DNA from: Amblyornis subalaris
Taxonomy: Eukaryota; Chordata; Aves; Passeriformes; Ptilonorhynchidae
Direction: 5' to 3'
Length of the DNA: 64,000 bases
Assembly (NCBI GenBank): GCA_018881555.1
Contig: JACAXG010000111.1
Coordinates: forward strand, 124,001-188,000
Part shown: positions 48,440 through 59,905 of the stretch, in pieces
Numbering within the stretch: the stretch's first letter is position 1
Layout: the number at the start of each line of letters is the position of its first letter
The notes under the pieces: model-generated
Seen by the model: only the letters and a program-made list of their open reading frames with translations
What the model was told of the DNA's origin: nothing
Database searches by the model: none
Made by a program: the position numbers and the translations under genes

Positions 48440-49060
48440 TCATGGTGTACAGCAAGGTTGAAAAGGAGGCAGCAGCGTGCTCTTTCAGCAAAGAGGACCA
48501 GTTGTATCCTGCACTGTGTTAGAGCTGTAGGCAGTAGGGGTCAAGGGAGGTGATTGAATCCAAAAGATTCTGTTATTCTAGGATACTATGAAGTGATCCC
48601 ACTGCCCTATTTGTGAGAGCATATCTGAGTGCTCTGTCTAGTTTAGGGGTTCTCGGAAAAAGAAGCATATGGACTTTCTGAAGTGAGTCTGGGGGAGACC
48701 ACTAAACTTGTCAGGGAGTTTTGTACATGATGTGCAAACAAACACTGGGTTTGTTCAACTGTAGGAAAGGAAGGTACAGGGAAAATCCTATTTCTGCCTT
48801 TCTATTCCTAAAAACAAGGTCCAGAGGAGATGAAGCCAGTTTTTTCCAAGAGGCTGAGTGTCAGGACAAGAGTAATGGAAACAAGTTGTCACCACAAGGG
48901 TGTGTAAGCACTGAAACAGGTTTTGTGGACCTGAACAGCCTGATCAAACTGAGGATGTCTGGCAATTTGTGCCTTTGTGATTTGATTAGTTTTCAAAATG
49001 GAGCAAAGACTGTTAATCTTCGAAGAAAATATTCCTAGTGTCTCTTCTGTTTCAAAATGT
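48440..49060 (+). mobile_element. Old CR1 LINE fragment, ORF2 3' region
   Basis: Diverged text corresponding to the CR1 3' coding end. It includes the block ATCCTGCACTGTGTTAGAGCTGTAG with GTCAAGGGAGGTGATTGAATCC, then GAGTGTCAGGACAAGAGTAATGGAAACAA (the usual CR1 'SDRTRGNGHK' coding stretch). It lies next to the minus-strand CR1 at 47686-48372. Borders are approximate. Confidence 0.65.
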
Positions 49061-52000
49061 GGACAAAGATACACTTTTAAACACTTAGGTAGTGCAGAAC
49101 AGCACTGCAACTGCAAGGCTGTTATCATAGAAGCTTCTTGAATTCAGAAGTTGTCAGAAGAGTCTTACTCTCAGTGCTTGGTGGCAGCAAATATATCAAG
49201 GGGGAAAAGTGACAAACTTCGTATATATTCTGTAGACGTGAAGTAGAGTGATTTCTAGCTACACATTACATTGCAGTTATGTTCTGGAGTTGTTTTTGCA
49301 GTAATAGCTTTGCAGCTGAGTGTCTCATTTATTTTGATGGCTGATTGTATCACAATTGAAGAAACTGATTTAAAGCAACCGGCAGCTTTTGTGAAGTTCA
49401 GAGAGCCGTTGTGTCTCTGACTGTTACACATGCTAGCAGTTGCACTAGCAATTTCTATCAGCTACAGCTGTCAAGCTGTTTGTTTTCCGTGACCTACTTC
49501 ATTTCATTTTGAATATTTATGTGTTTTTCACAGCAATGCATGGTGAGGCTATCATTTCTTTGGCAGGACTTCTTTCAATTCTTTGTGAATGGGGCTAAGG
49601 CACCCTATGCAGCTATGGTGGATGAAGCATCCCTAAAGATCTGGAGGCAGGGTTTTGTCTTCAGGCTCCAGCTGTGTCCTTCCCAGAGAGAAGCACAAGG
49701 TTCCTTATTGTCAGTTAACCATGAGGTTGTGCTGCTGCAATCGTGGCTGCAAGGGTGGTAGGAAAATGGTGTGCAGGATGAGGAAGAGCAAAGTGTCTGG
49801 GATGTCATGTATTATGGGTCCCCTTTGGATGTTTCTGCTGTCTATGGCAGAGGCAGTTGTTGATGTGGAGCACGACTGGGCAGAAATTGAAAGGCCACAA
49901 AGCTATGAGAGGCAGCTTTAAGAGAGGCCTGAGGCACTGGGTCAGATTGTTCCCAGTCATCTCAATGTAAATGGTCTCAATTCACAACTAAGCTGTGGTG
50001 GGCTCAGTATCCCACATCAGCTTCCACAGTCAACTTCATTATTTGGATAATGATGGGGGCAATCAGAGCCCAAGGCTTTGGCCAAATCCTTGCATGGGGA
50101 TGCAAAAGTGATGAGGTGTTTTTTTTTTTTTTTTGTTATTTGTTACTTGTTTGGTGGAGGGACCAACAGAGTACGAAGAGGAGCTGTGGAAGGCTTTCTA
50201 ATCTCACTTGAATCAGTGTGTCATTCTGAGTATTTTCTTGGTAAAAGAGCTGTAAGCAGTCTAGTAAACTGAATGTTACATTAGTTCCCTGCTATCTTTC
50301 CCATTTTCTTTATTTAGACAATTTAAACACCTTTATTCCTACAGGTTTTTACATATTGTACAGGTACACTCAGTTGAAGCATATTATGGGAAAAAACTGT
50401 TTTAAAACCTGAACTCTAGTTTACATAGTCTTTTCACTAAAAATATATAGTAGGAATGTTTTTATGACCAAATAATCCTGCTTGCAGAGTGCACTGATAT
50501 GACCAAATTTTCAGAGTAAATCACTAAGCACCCATTAGATTTGTTTTTTCTCAAGACTCTGCACTGTGTTTGAAGTGTTGATCGAGGTATTAATATGGAA
50601 AATACAAGCAAAAGTTTTTCTACTTCAGTGAAATTAGGAATTGAATATTTTCCTTCACTTTCAACCTCATTGTTCTTTTTTGATGGAAAACATGAATGAT
50701 ACCTCTCTGAAAAGCTAAAGAATTATTTCTTCAGTATTGACATTGGGAATTGTACCCATCAATTGCTGTTTGTAGGGCAGGCTTTTTTTTCCTGGTCACC
50801 ATCACCTGAAATAGCATTCTTTTAAGCCTACTGTGTATTAGTAAACCAGTGCTGTGGAAGAGTCAACTCCAGCTGAGTTGAATGTATTCACGTATATGCT
50901 TATACGTCTTGTAGGTTGCACCTCATGGCACTTTAGAATGATTGTGGGTACAGTTTGAAGAAGGGTACACAGTGCAGGACATCACAAGTATAGCTATCAG
51001 TCTTGTCTTGTAAGGATACATGAAATAAGATATGTGTCCGCTGGGGCCATGTTTTCTCAGTGCAGGGAACAAGAAATGTTCAGAAGTCTGAACATTTCTT
51101 TCTTCTCTCCTTGAAAAGTGAACTAGGGCCTAACTGGAAGCAAAGTATCAACTCACAGTCACTTCTTTTGAAGGATCTTGGAGGATCCTTTCTGAAGTAT
51201 TGTGGTAGTGACAGCTGCATTTTTTTCCAAAGCTAGAAGATCTAGTTGGATAATCCCACTTCTGGAGAATGGAAGTTTAATCGCCTGCTAAGATTATGCA
51301 GTTTATCCATCTAGATAACATATGAGTTATTCACCAGGCCTTGGACATCGATGATGCTTTGAGCTCTGCTGTTTCTTTCCTTTAGCATCTGACAAAGGGT
51401 TTTGTGAGGACTGGAAATATTTAAATTCAAAATAATTGGGAGAAATATGAATATCTAGAATCTACTGAAGGTCAGATCCTATGATTTTGGAATGGCTTTG
51501 AATTACTTAAATATAGTAGAAATGGATCTCATTTTTCTTCTTAAAATATTTTCTTGACAGGAGCTGGGAACAAAAACTCAATGCATTGAATTAGGATGGT
51601 TTAGTCTGTATTTGGATGAAAAGAGAGAGAAATATTATCTTTCTTATTAAATATGTAGTCTGTTGTATGATAAAATATAGCAGTTCTGATACAATTCAAA
51701 TTTAAAAAGTAATTCTTGGATTCTTAATTAGCTTACTGTTTGGATCATTCATCGTGACTAAATATGATGTGCTTTGTCATTATTCCCATTTGCAATTAGT
51801 TGCCTAAGAAGTACTGCATTAATCTCTCAATATTTTACAAACCCATGTTTGGATTTGTACTCAGGAAAAGAAGTAGGAACCTGAAACAGTAGCTGCTCAG
51901 TTTGTGATGCTTTCACATTGTATGAACCAACAAATCTGAGATTGATTAATTAACTGAGAGAGAACTCAGGGGAACAAAGTAGGTAACATTGGTCATTCAA

Positions 52001-54536
52001 ATGTAATTCTACAAGGTGTGAGCCAGTGAGCTGAACCAGTACTTCGATATAGTGTCAGATGGACTGTGTAGGTTTTTTTTGATGGAACATAAAAAATAAG
52101 GTTTGGCTCATTCATGTAATCACTAAGAACCTGCAGTTATGTCTCAGGCAAATACACTGTTTTGCATGTTACCTATATAACTGGCAGTGAGTAAATATTT
52201 CTCAGCTTTGAATGACCTGTATTTCATTGATAAGAAAGTTTACCTAATCATCTGCATATTCCAGCTCAGATCTAATGCTTTATTGCGACTGGATATATGG
52301 TTCGCACAAATAATTTTTCTTTGTTCAGGTTGTTACTAATTTTTTTTGAAGATTCATAGGGGAAGATGATACATGTAAGCTACTCTCTCTAAGGCCATGC
52401 AGAATAAAGATATAAATAAAACATTACTAGATATAAGTCTCTAGCTAAAAAAATTAGTTTTTCTGACACAGCTACCTTAGATTTTTTTTAAAATGTGAAA
52501 ATCAGATACATGATTATGAAGCCTTGATTAAACTAAAATTTTTATCAGAATGCAAGACCTATACTACTACTACTACTACTACTACTACTAATCTGCCTGT
52601 TCTTAATCCTTGTAGCAATTGCACAAGAATACATGTATCTGAGATTAATAAAACAAGATGCCATGTTTATCACTTTCAGTATCTGTGTACAAGCAAACTA
52701 AAAGTCTAAACAAAATGAGCTTAACTTAAACTCTAATTTTGTCCTAATCTTGTGAATGCTGCAAGCAATTGCCTGTTAAGGGAAAAAGAATTAAGAGAAA
52801 ACCTTGTCACCCTCTTCAGAATGACTTTTTGTTAGGAAATGGTTATATCACCCCAATAAATGTGTTAATAACCTGTTATTGAATATTTGCCTCTTTGTCT
52901 CACCTCCAAGTCATGATTTCACTGAGTTACATGTAAAGACAGCATAGAGACCTCGTTTATTAGAAAACATACATTGTTTTCAGTTGCAGTCTTGGCTGGT
53001 TTTGACTCTTATCGTACAATGTCATCTTATTCTAATTTATAGTCCTTGTAGCTTTCCTGACTGGAGCCATATAATGGCAAAACAGAAATTAGGAGGAATT
53101 AGGACCACAGTTCTGCCTCTATCCTTTTGCAGACCTCTACCTATGGCAGAAACTTTTTACTATTGTGTTAGGATATGAAATTAATTATGTTGTAAAAAAA
53201 TGAATGGTGATTTGAAAATAAAGTCCATGGGCAGTTTCAGGGCTAGCACCATAATAATTTGTTTAGTTGGAGGGTTGTTTTTAATAGATCATGTAGGGCA
53301 TAATGTGATATATTGATTGCTTTTCTTTGGGCCTTGTACATAACACAAATTGTAGTAATTACTCGAAAGTATGAAACAAGAGTGCATTTCTTAAAAGCAG
53401 ATAGTGATAATAACACAATAAAACAAACAAACCAAAACACATGATAGTACCTAAGTATGGCACGTACTTTAATTCTTTTCATCAATTCATACACTTTAAA
53501 AGATTTTTCTCCAAATTAATACTCCTACGTTTGCTAGAAATGATCATGTATTCTTCAAGCTGAAGTATACGGATCAAAGACTAAAATTAAGGTAACATCA
53601 TAAGCTGGCAAGAGAAAGGTGCTAAATGAAATATGATACCTCTATAAAAACCATTGCATACTTTCTTCATATAGCAAATGTACACTGCACATTCAAGTTT
53701 AATTTAGTCGTGTGATAATCTATCATATCCACTTTTTAGGATGCAGAATAGGAAACATGACCCAAGGTGCAAAATATATTTTTACAACGTAGATTCAGCT
53801 TCAATTCCTTATTCTGAGATTGATTTTGTTGTTGTTGTTGGAGGGTATTTGTCTATGTACAATATTTTTATTACTTTTCATTTGTCTGAATTTTTGTAGG
53901 GTAAAATCATGCAGATGCATTTTTTTTCTTTGTGGTATTATAAATTTCATTTATTCTTAATACATTGTTGTGGAGATAAAACTGTCTTTATTCAGAACGG
54001 TGTTTTTAGTCTGATGCATTTGTGTGCTGTCTTCAGACATGAGTGGATGTGGCAATATTTCAGATTCTATGGAATTCTACTCCATATTCTACAGATATGA
54101 TCAGAGAAAGGGCTTGTACAGACTACACTGAGGTCACACTCAAATGGTGCTAATTTTTCAGTTTCTATGTCTGGATTAGATAGGGATTCATTAGATGCAG
54201 TCTTTGTAGAATTTATGTGATTTATTTTTGTGTACTTATCTGCAAATAATTTATGATGAACTGAATAAAATTACTTTGAGCCACTAATTAAAAATTTTTG
54301 TCTCACAAGTCTGCTATATGTTATTTTACGGGAAACATCTATTATGAAAATAGGTATTTTAGTGGACTTCAAAACATTTTTATCCCTTTGGTGCATTAAA
54401 GTATGTTTAATATTGAATTCACCTCAGTTGTGATTGTTGCTTGGGTGAAACTGGTGAAGACAAGGCAGCTTCCATGATCTTTTTATGACAAGAAACTTTG
54501 TTTTTGAGAGTGATGCAATTTTTTTCACTTCCTTTT
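49061..54536 (+). other. TRPM3 intron 1, middle part
   Basis: AT-rich intronic sequence. 49519-49921 has overlapping plus-strand frames of 80-88 codons with near-normal GC content, but I recognise no family and see no splice or start context that supports them. A T16-type run lies at 50119-50134. A (TAC)n microsatellite is at 52562-52590. Confidence 0.5.
52562..52590. repeat. (TAC)n microsatellite
   Basis: About nine uninterrupted TAC units. The poly-Thr frame over it is an artefact of the repeat. Confidence 0.95.
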
Positions 54537-55575
54537 TCATAGAATCATAGAATTGTTAAGGTTGGAAAAGACCTTTAAGATCACCAAGTCCAACCATCAA
54601 CCCAGCACCACCATCATGTTCGCTATTAAATCATGTCCTCAAGTGCCATATCCACAAAGTTTTTGAACACTTCCAGGATGGTGAGTCCACCACTTCCCTG
54701 AGCAGTCTGTTCCAATGCTTTACAATCCTTCGTATGAAATTCTTTTTTTTCAAATATCTAATCTAAACCTCCCCTGGTGCAAGTTGAGGCCATTTCTTCT
54801 TGTCCTGTCCTTATTACCTGGGAGAGAAAAGACTGAGCCACACCTCACTACAAAGTCATTTCAGGTAGTTGTAGAGAGTGCTAAGACCCCTCCCCCACCC
54901 CACACCTGCCTTGCCTCCTTTTCTCCAGGCTAAACACCCCCAGTTCCCTCAGTCGCTCCTCATAAGACTTGTGCTCAAATCCTTCACCAACTCTGTTGCC
55001 CTTCTCTGGACATACTCCAGCACCTCAATATCCTTCCAGTCATGAGCGGCCCAAAACTGAACATGGGATTCGAGGCCTCACCAGTGCTGAGTACAAGGGG
55101 GACAGTCACTGCCCTGGTCACTGCCCTGGTCACTGCCCCGGTCATGCTGGCAACACTATTGCTGATACAGGTCAGGATGTCTCTGCCTTTTTTGGCCACC
55201 TGGGCACATGCTGGCACATGGTCAGCTGCTGTTGAGCAGCACCCCCAGGTCTTTTTCTACCGGGCAACTTTCCAGCCACTCTTCCCCCAGCCAGTGGCAC
55301 TGCCTGGGGTTGTTGTGGCCCCAGGGCAGGACCCAGCACTTCACCTTGTTGAAACTCATAAAATTGGCCTCAGCCCATGGATCCAGCCTGTCCAGATCCC
55401 TCTGTAGAGCTTCCTACCCTCAAGCAGATCAACACTTGGACTCAACTTCATGTCATATGTGAATTTGCCTAGGGTGCACTCGATCCTCTTGTCCAGTCTC
55501 CTCGTCAATAAGGATGTTAAACAAAGCTAGCCCCAATACTGAGCCCTGGGGAACACCAACCTGGGGAACATTTGG
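54537..55575 (-). mobile_element. CR1 LINE, 3' fragment of about 1 kb
   Basis: The plus strand begins TCATAGAATCATAGAATTGTTAAGG, the reverse of the CR1 3' terminus. It then gives antisense 3' UTR and ORF2 end (AGGTTGGAAAAGACCTTTAAGATCACC, later CAGTACTGAGCCCTGGGGAACACC). A 15-bp unit (GTCACTGCCCTG...) is repeated three times at about 55105-55143. Plus-strand frames at 54969-55462 are shadows of this copy. No intact reverse transcriptase. Confidence 0.9.
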
Positions 55576-56515
55576 ATAAGTCTAGTCCAAATGGCGTGTT
55601 ACTGATCTCAACTGGCAAGGTTTGTAGGCCTTTGATTATTCATGTACTTTATGTGTAAGGATCGTGCTTCTGCTCAGATCAATTGGCTAACTTAACTGTA
55701 CACTGCTCTGGAGATTGACAATGATTCCGGTTCATTGGGTTGCATACAGCATGTGAAGATACAGTTGACTTCTTTTTTATCACCTTGTGGCGTATTATGA
55801 GACACTGATTGAAGAAACTCGTTTTTGTTTGATTGTCTTACCTAAAACCATACGATGTGAGGATTTATGACATCCATTGACAGTTGACTTCAGCCTTTAT
55901 TATAAGAGTGCAAATCTCTGCAAATCCATGTGTTTCCCTTATAAGGACATTTGCTTTTGTGTGGAATGGTTTACTCTTATAGAGCATCTTTTCCATCTGA
56001 ATGACTTGTCTTTTCAGGTTATGTGCACTTTGTTGCACATTCATAGTTTGCGTTTTTTTCCCGTAAGCCCTGTAAATTAGGCATTCCTGCTTGTCTACTC
56101 TGTAACATGAGATTTATAAGGCTGATTTTTGTCTTTGGCATGACATCATACTTTATTTACAATAGAAATTTAGTTATTCCTTCAGATTGTAATTTTTACT
56201 GTGAAACGTACCTTTTTAAACTTTGCTTCCTGTATATTAACATTTGACTATTAAGTCAGCATTAGATTGTCTTATGGGCATATATCATATGATGAGCTGC
56301 CGTATTTGAGTATAAAATATTTGTTTGCTGCTTCTGCACACGGAGTTTATGTTCTGTTTAAATTTTATGGCGCTTTTTTTCTTCTGATATTTTTCTAGCA
56401 TAAATATTTCTATTGTTGTTTCAGTCCTCAGTAGGCCTGACCAGAAAGCAGTTTCCTTATCTTGACAGAAGCATTGATATTTCATGAAGTGTTTCTACTC
56501 CAGAACAAACCTGAG
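55576..56515 (+). other. TRPM3 intron 1, between CR1 and ERV-2
   Basis: About 0.9 kb of AT-rich sequence with no recognised feature. Confidence 0.5.
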
Positions 56516-56521
56516 ATCTCC
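56516..56521. repeat. ERV-2 target-site duplication, left copy (ATCTCC)
   Basis: ATCTCC directly left of ERV-2 and again directly right at 60452-60457. The perfect 6-bp match fixes the borders and shows the provirus was not formed by later recombination between elements. Confidence 0.95.
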
Positions 56522-57066
56522 TGCCGCTTTTCTGCCCTTGCCTGGTTCCAGCCGGGCCTGTGGCTTCCTGGGTTCTGAGACCACAGAAGCAGCGACGAAT
56601 GGATTAACTGAGGTTTGCGGCCACAGTCTGTCTGGTCTGACAGCCTTTCACAACAGGCAGCTTCGTAAGGCAGCAGCGAAGGCAAAAGAGGAAAGAGACG
56701 GACCTCTGTAGCTATATTCCAAGTTTATTTCTCTGCCCTGGGAGGCAGGGTACATATCTTGAAGGGAAGCTAGCAGAGAGACAGTTTCTCGCTCTGTCTC
56801 TGCCGCTTTAAGGGGTAGGGATGACAGATCTTAACCAATCAAAGAGTAGAGATACATGAGAGAAAACCAATAAAACAATCTCAGGGGAGGAACAAATTTA
56901 AACTGACTAATAACAATATAGCTGGAGGGAATTTTCAAATCACGCCATCCTGTTACAGAGCTTGAGGCTCTGTGACGGAGGAGAAAGCGTAAAGTGAGTG
57001 ACATCTAAGGAATGTTGCTATGTTGCAGGCTCCTCTTTAGATAACTTGGGCTGCACCATAGCAGCA
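56522..57066 (-). repeat. ERV-2 3' LTR (545 bp)
   Basis: On the minus strand it runs from TGCTGCTATGGTGCAGCCC to AGCGGCA. The AATAAA signal is at 56724-56729, inside GAGAAATAAACTTGG. CCAAT-type elements (ATTGGTT on the minus strand) occur upstream, near 56839 and 56867. Confidence 0.95.
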
Positions 57067-57085
57067 TCTCCCCTGTTTCCTTTTA
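57067..57085 (-). other. ERV-2 polypurine tract
   Basis: The minus strand reads AAAAGGAAACAGGGGAGA directly before the 3' LTR, the expected plus-strand primer. Confidence 0.88.
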
Positions 57086-58258
57086 GTAAATTGAAAATAA
57101 AATTTTTGACAACATCTTTCAAGATACATATGACAAAACAAATGGACAGCAAAACAATTAAGGTAAAACCAATATCTCTGATAATTGAAGTTCACCATCC
57201 TGAAATTCTCCATTTAGATAGAATGTCCTCTAGCTATCCCTTTGACTCCTGTTTGATGGAATAAACCAAATCCTGCATCCCTTGAAGTGCTTTCCGAACG
57301 TTAGGTGCTCATGATGTTAAGTTTAAGCAGCAAAGCCTTTCAAACTCTTGACACCCATGATGGTGTAAAAACAGTAGACAGTTAATGGCAGCACGGCTGT
57401 GCAATGTCACCTTTCTGGTTATTTCTTCATCGTCCAGGAGGTTGCTGATGGCAGTTGATGTTAAATTGGCCTGTTTGCCACCCAACACTCCAGAATACTT
57501 AATTTTCCTAGAGTTTTAGCTGCGGGCACTCAGGGTAGAAAGACTGACTGATGCCTGATGGAGATGTGACCAGTGGAAAATATCTGAGTAACATTTTGAG
57601 TCTAATTCTTCAAAGCTTCTCTTTTTGCGAGACTTCAGGCTAAGATTTGGGTCATGTTGGGTGTAAACAGGGTCACTGCCCAAGGGTGCATGGCCCTCCT
57701 CGAAGGCAAGAGGGGATGCCTGCCTAAGCATGATCTACACATACGAAAAACAGGCTTTTAGGGAGTTGCTTAAGAGTGAACATAAACTGTATACAATAGG
57801 GAGTAGAAGTGGACCTTAAAATGCTAAAAGGTGGGTCTGATGTTCTCTGGCTAATTTGTTCTGGGAATAAAAAAGGGACATTAACATAGGAAGGTACTCA
57901 GTGATGTTTACAGGGATCCTCACGAGATAGGTTGACATTGGATCGTCTGGATTCAAGTTGCTGAGGCAGATATAGTCCTGCCTCATAGAGCTAGCAGTGT
58001 CCAGACGTTTGCCCTTGGCTGCGGGACAATCCAACACTTGCTGTCAGGGATGCTGAGCAGGAGTAGCACTAGAGCTAGGTTGAGGTCATGGATGGATGGA
58101 AAGTGAACCATGTCTAAAATAACACAGATGAAGTTGGGTACAGATAAGGGGAAAAAGCAATGAGGAGATACACAGGGAATAGTTAACGTAGTTTCTGTTT
58201 CTTCTGCTGCTTCCGAGTTACCACTTTGACTTCCTTCCCGGGCGGTCTGACGACTCAT
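57086..58258 (-). pseudogene. ERV-2 env remnant, alpharetrovirus-like
   Basis: Minus-strand frames show an envelope gene in pieces. The start is near 58258, with a long leader ending in a hydrophobic run (LALVLLLLSIP). SU text (CWIVPQPRANVW) follows, then in another frame NPDDPMSTYLVRIPVNITEYL-type SU sequence (58037-57816). A basic cleavage site, SRKKRS, and the TM start lie in the frame at 57731-57516. A CX6CC motif (C-QEFERL-CC) is at 57353-57327, and a membrane segment follows near 57200-57100. An in-frame TGA follows shortly after CX6CC, and several frame breaks separate the pieces. The order and spacing match alpharetroviral TM. It is not intact. Confidence 0.8.
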
Positions 58259-58680
58259 TTTGCGGGTGTATGTTGTGTGTGTCAGGTCATCTGCAGCTGT
58301 TGTCCAGTCCGGTAAGAGTCAGTGTCAAAGGACAGGAAGAGTTGTTATTTCTGTCTGTCCGTAGAGTTGAGGTGTTGAGGTGTTGCTCTGCAGAAATAAA
58401 CTTCGATCTGGGGTTAGGGACAGGTATTGTATTTAAGCTGCTTTTGGGATAGCTTGTGCTTGGTCCCGGGGTTTTAGAAATAACGCTTGGCTCAAAAGGT
58501 GACCAATAGTTAAATTTTTTTGTGCTTTGTATAGTTCCTTTTAATGCTTGTGCTTTCAATAGGCTTGATTGGGAGGCTTTTAAAATTGTTTTGAAATAGG
58601 GCTTTCCCTTGCCTAATCTTAGGACACAGGAGCAGGAAAAGGAGCTACTTTAGCATTCGTTTGGGGGTGAGGCTCCCCCG
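58259..58680 (-). other. ERV-2 interior between CpG-rich segment and env, unassigned
   Basis: A 90-codon frame (58559-58287, minus) has Ser/Thr/Pro-rich text without a recognised domain. It could be the remnant of a pol end or leader of env, or unrelated sequence. A splice acceptor for env would be expected here. Confidence 0.4.
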
Positions 58681-58724
58681 TTGTTTTTGTATATTTTTTT
58701 TTTGGTTTTTTTTTTTTGTTTTTA
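58681..58724 (+). repeat. T-rich tract (A-rich on the viral strand)
   Basis: Runs of 10 and 13 T's broken by GG and G. On the viral sense strand this is an A-rich tract placed right after the CpG-rich segment, a position that would suit the poly(A) tail of a captured transcript; simple slippage is the alternative. Confidence 0.8.
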
Positions 58725-58759
58725 AAATAGGAACGGTGGGTTAGGGAATAGGAGGTAGA

Positions 58760-59160
58760 AGTGGGAAGAAAGGGATTGTGGGAGATGTAGTTCTGGTTGT
58801 GTGGACCGTGTCTTCCGGGGTAGGAGCGGAAGGGGAAAGGAAGGGATTATGGGAGATGTAGTCCCAGTGAGCGGCGTTGTTGTGCCGCTGCCGGATGGTG
58901 GGACCGCCGTGGGGGCAGCGGGACCGCCGCGGGCGGCCGGAGCATGCGCGGGAGCTGGCCGGCGCTTTGTCTGTGCCTGCGCCGAGCAGGGGACGCCGAA
59001 CAGCTCGGTCTGTTCCGCCGCGGAGGTCGGCGGATGCCCCGCACTTCCGTGGCGAGTGGCTCTTTGTGTGGGAGCACGAGGCGGGGCGGCCCCTCTCCTT
59101 TCCCGCTGCCGTCCCCAGGCGCAGCGCGGTGCCGGGCGGTTGCCATGGCGAGGGGCATTG
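58760..59160. promoter_or_regulatory. CpG-rich, promoter-like segment inside ERV-2
   Basis: This stretch stands out from all surrounding DNA by GC content and many intact CpGs. It contains two direct copies of GGGATTRTGGGAGATGTAG (58772-58790 and 58843-58861), whose complement CTACATCTCCCANAATCCC resembles the ZNF143/GFY promoter motif. It also has GCATGCGC (58942-58949, NRF1-like), ACTTCCG (59043-59049, ETS-like) and GTTGCCATGGCG (59139-59150, RFX X-box-like). This set is typical of vertebrate housekeeping, often bidirectional, CpG-island promoters and unusual for a retroviral interior. Frames up to 206 codons on both strands are Pro/Arg/Gly-rich products of composition. A GC-rich gag spacer like that of ERV-1 is the main alternative. 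Confidence 0.6.
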
Positions 59161-59886
59161 TAATGTGGGGAATGTATGGCAGGTCGGGGGTTGGGATGCA
59201 GGGACTGCACGGAGGGGGTGGGTGGTGGGGAAGGAATGTGGAGGGAGACCGCATGTCCGTTGCTGTTGAACAATAGAAATGCGGCCGGAGTTTTTTGCGG
59301 TATGATTCAGGAAGGGGTTTTTGGATGGAGGGGGAGAGGAAAGTTCTGGGGAAGACTCCACTGCAGGTTTGTGAGCTCTCCTGTGTTTAGGTTTTTGAGA
59401 AGAAAAGAGAGAGTCAAGAGGCTAGTAGCTCTCGTGTACATGCACAGGGTATCTCTGTCTCTCTTCTCAATATAGGAACAGAGGAATTTGGGATACGGGT
59501 GTTAGGGAATCGGGATGGGTCTCTTTCAGAACCACGGACATTGGACCCCATGCTTAAAGTGTGTCCGTGACTCGGTCTCTTCCCAACCAAAGGAAAAACG
59601 TAAAAAACAAAAGAAAAAAGGTCTTAGCAGCCAGAATACCCCCTTAAAGAAAATATAAAGGGAAAGAGAGATACTTTACCCTTTTAAACCAGCCGGAGGG
59701 CAAAGAAAGTGCTGACTCCAAGAAAAAAAAACCCTTTGATCGGTCCCTCGCTTTCTGAACCGTTTCCTCTTTGGGTCCGGTGAGGAGTTTTCTCGGTTCT
59801 TCTCACGCTTTCTTCACCGCACAAAAAGCGGTGAGATCCACGCTGGCGGCTGACACAGCTTGTGGAGGAGTCACTTCTTGCAGACT
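59161..59886 (-). other. ERV-2 leader region
   Basis: The region between the primer-binding site and the CpG-rich segment. On the viral strand it contains AAAAGGGTAAAGTATC (near 59680), a possible splice donor, and an ATG at about 59552 starting a frame of under 50 codons. No gag homology is recognised. The minus-strand frame at 60070-59684 runs across the LTR border and is not a gene. Confidence 0.5.
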
Positions 59887-59903
59887 GCCCAACGCTGGTG
59901 CCA
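59887..59903 (-). other. ERV-2 primer-binding-site candidate
   Basis: Two bases after the 5' LTR the minus strand reads TGGCACCAGCGTTGGGC. It begins with TGG as all tRNA-primed sites do, and with one gap it resembles the tRNA-Lys1,2 site. The match is imperfect, so the primer is uncertain. Confidence 0.55.
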
Positions 59904-59905
59904 AT

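Noticed and set aside
58741..59361. 206-codon minus-strand frame in ERV-2 as a captured host protein
   Set aside because: Pro/Arg/Ser-rich text changes character with base composition, both strands are open, and promoter motifs explain the segment better. I could not match it to any protein I know.
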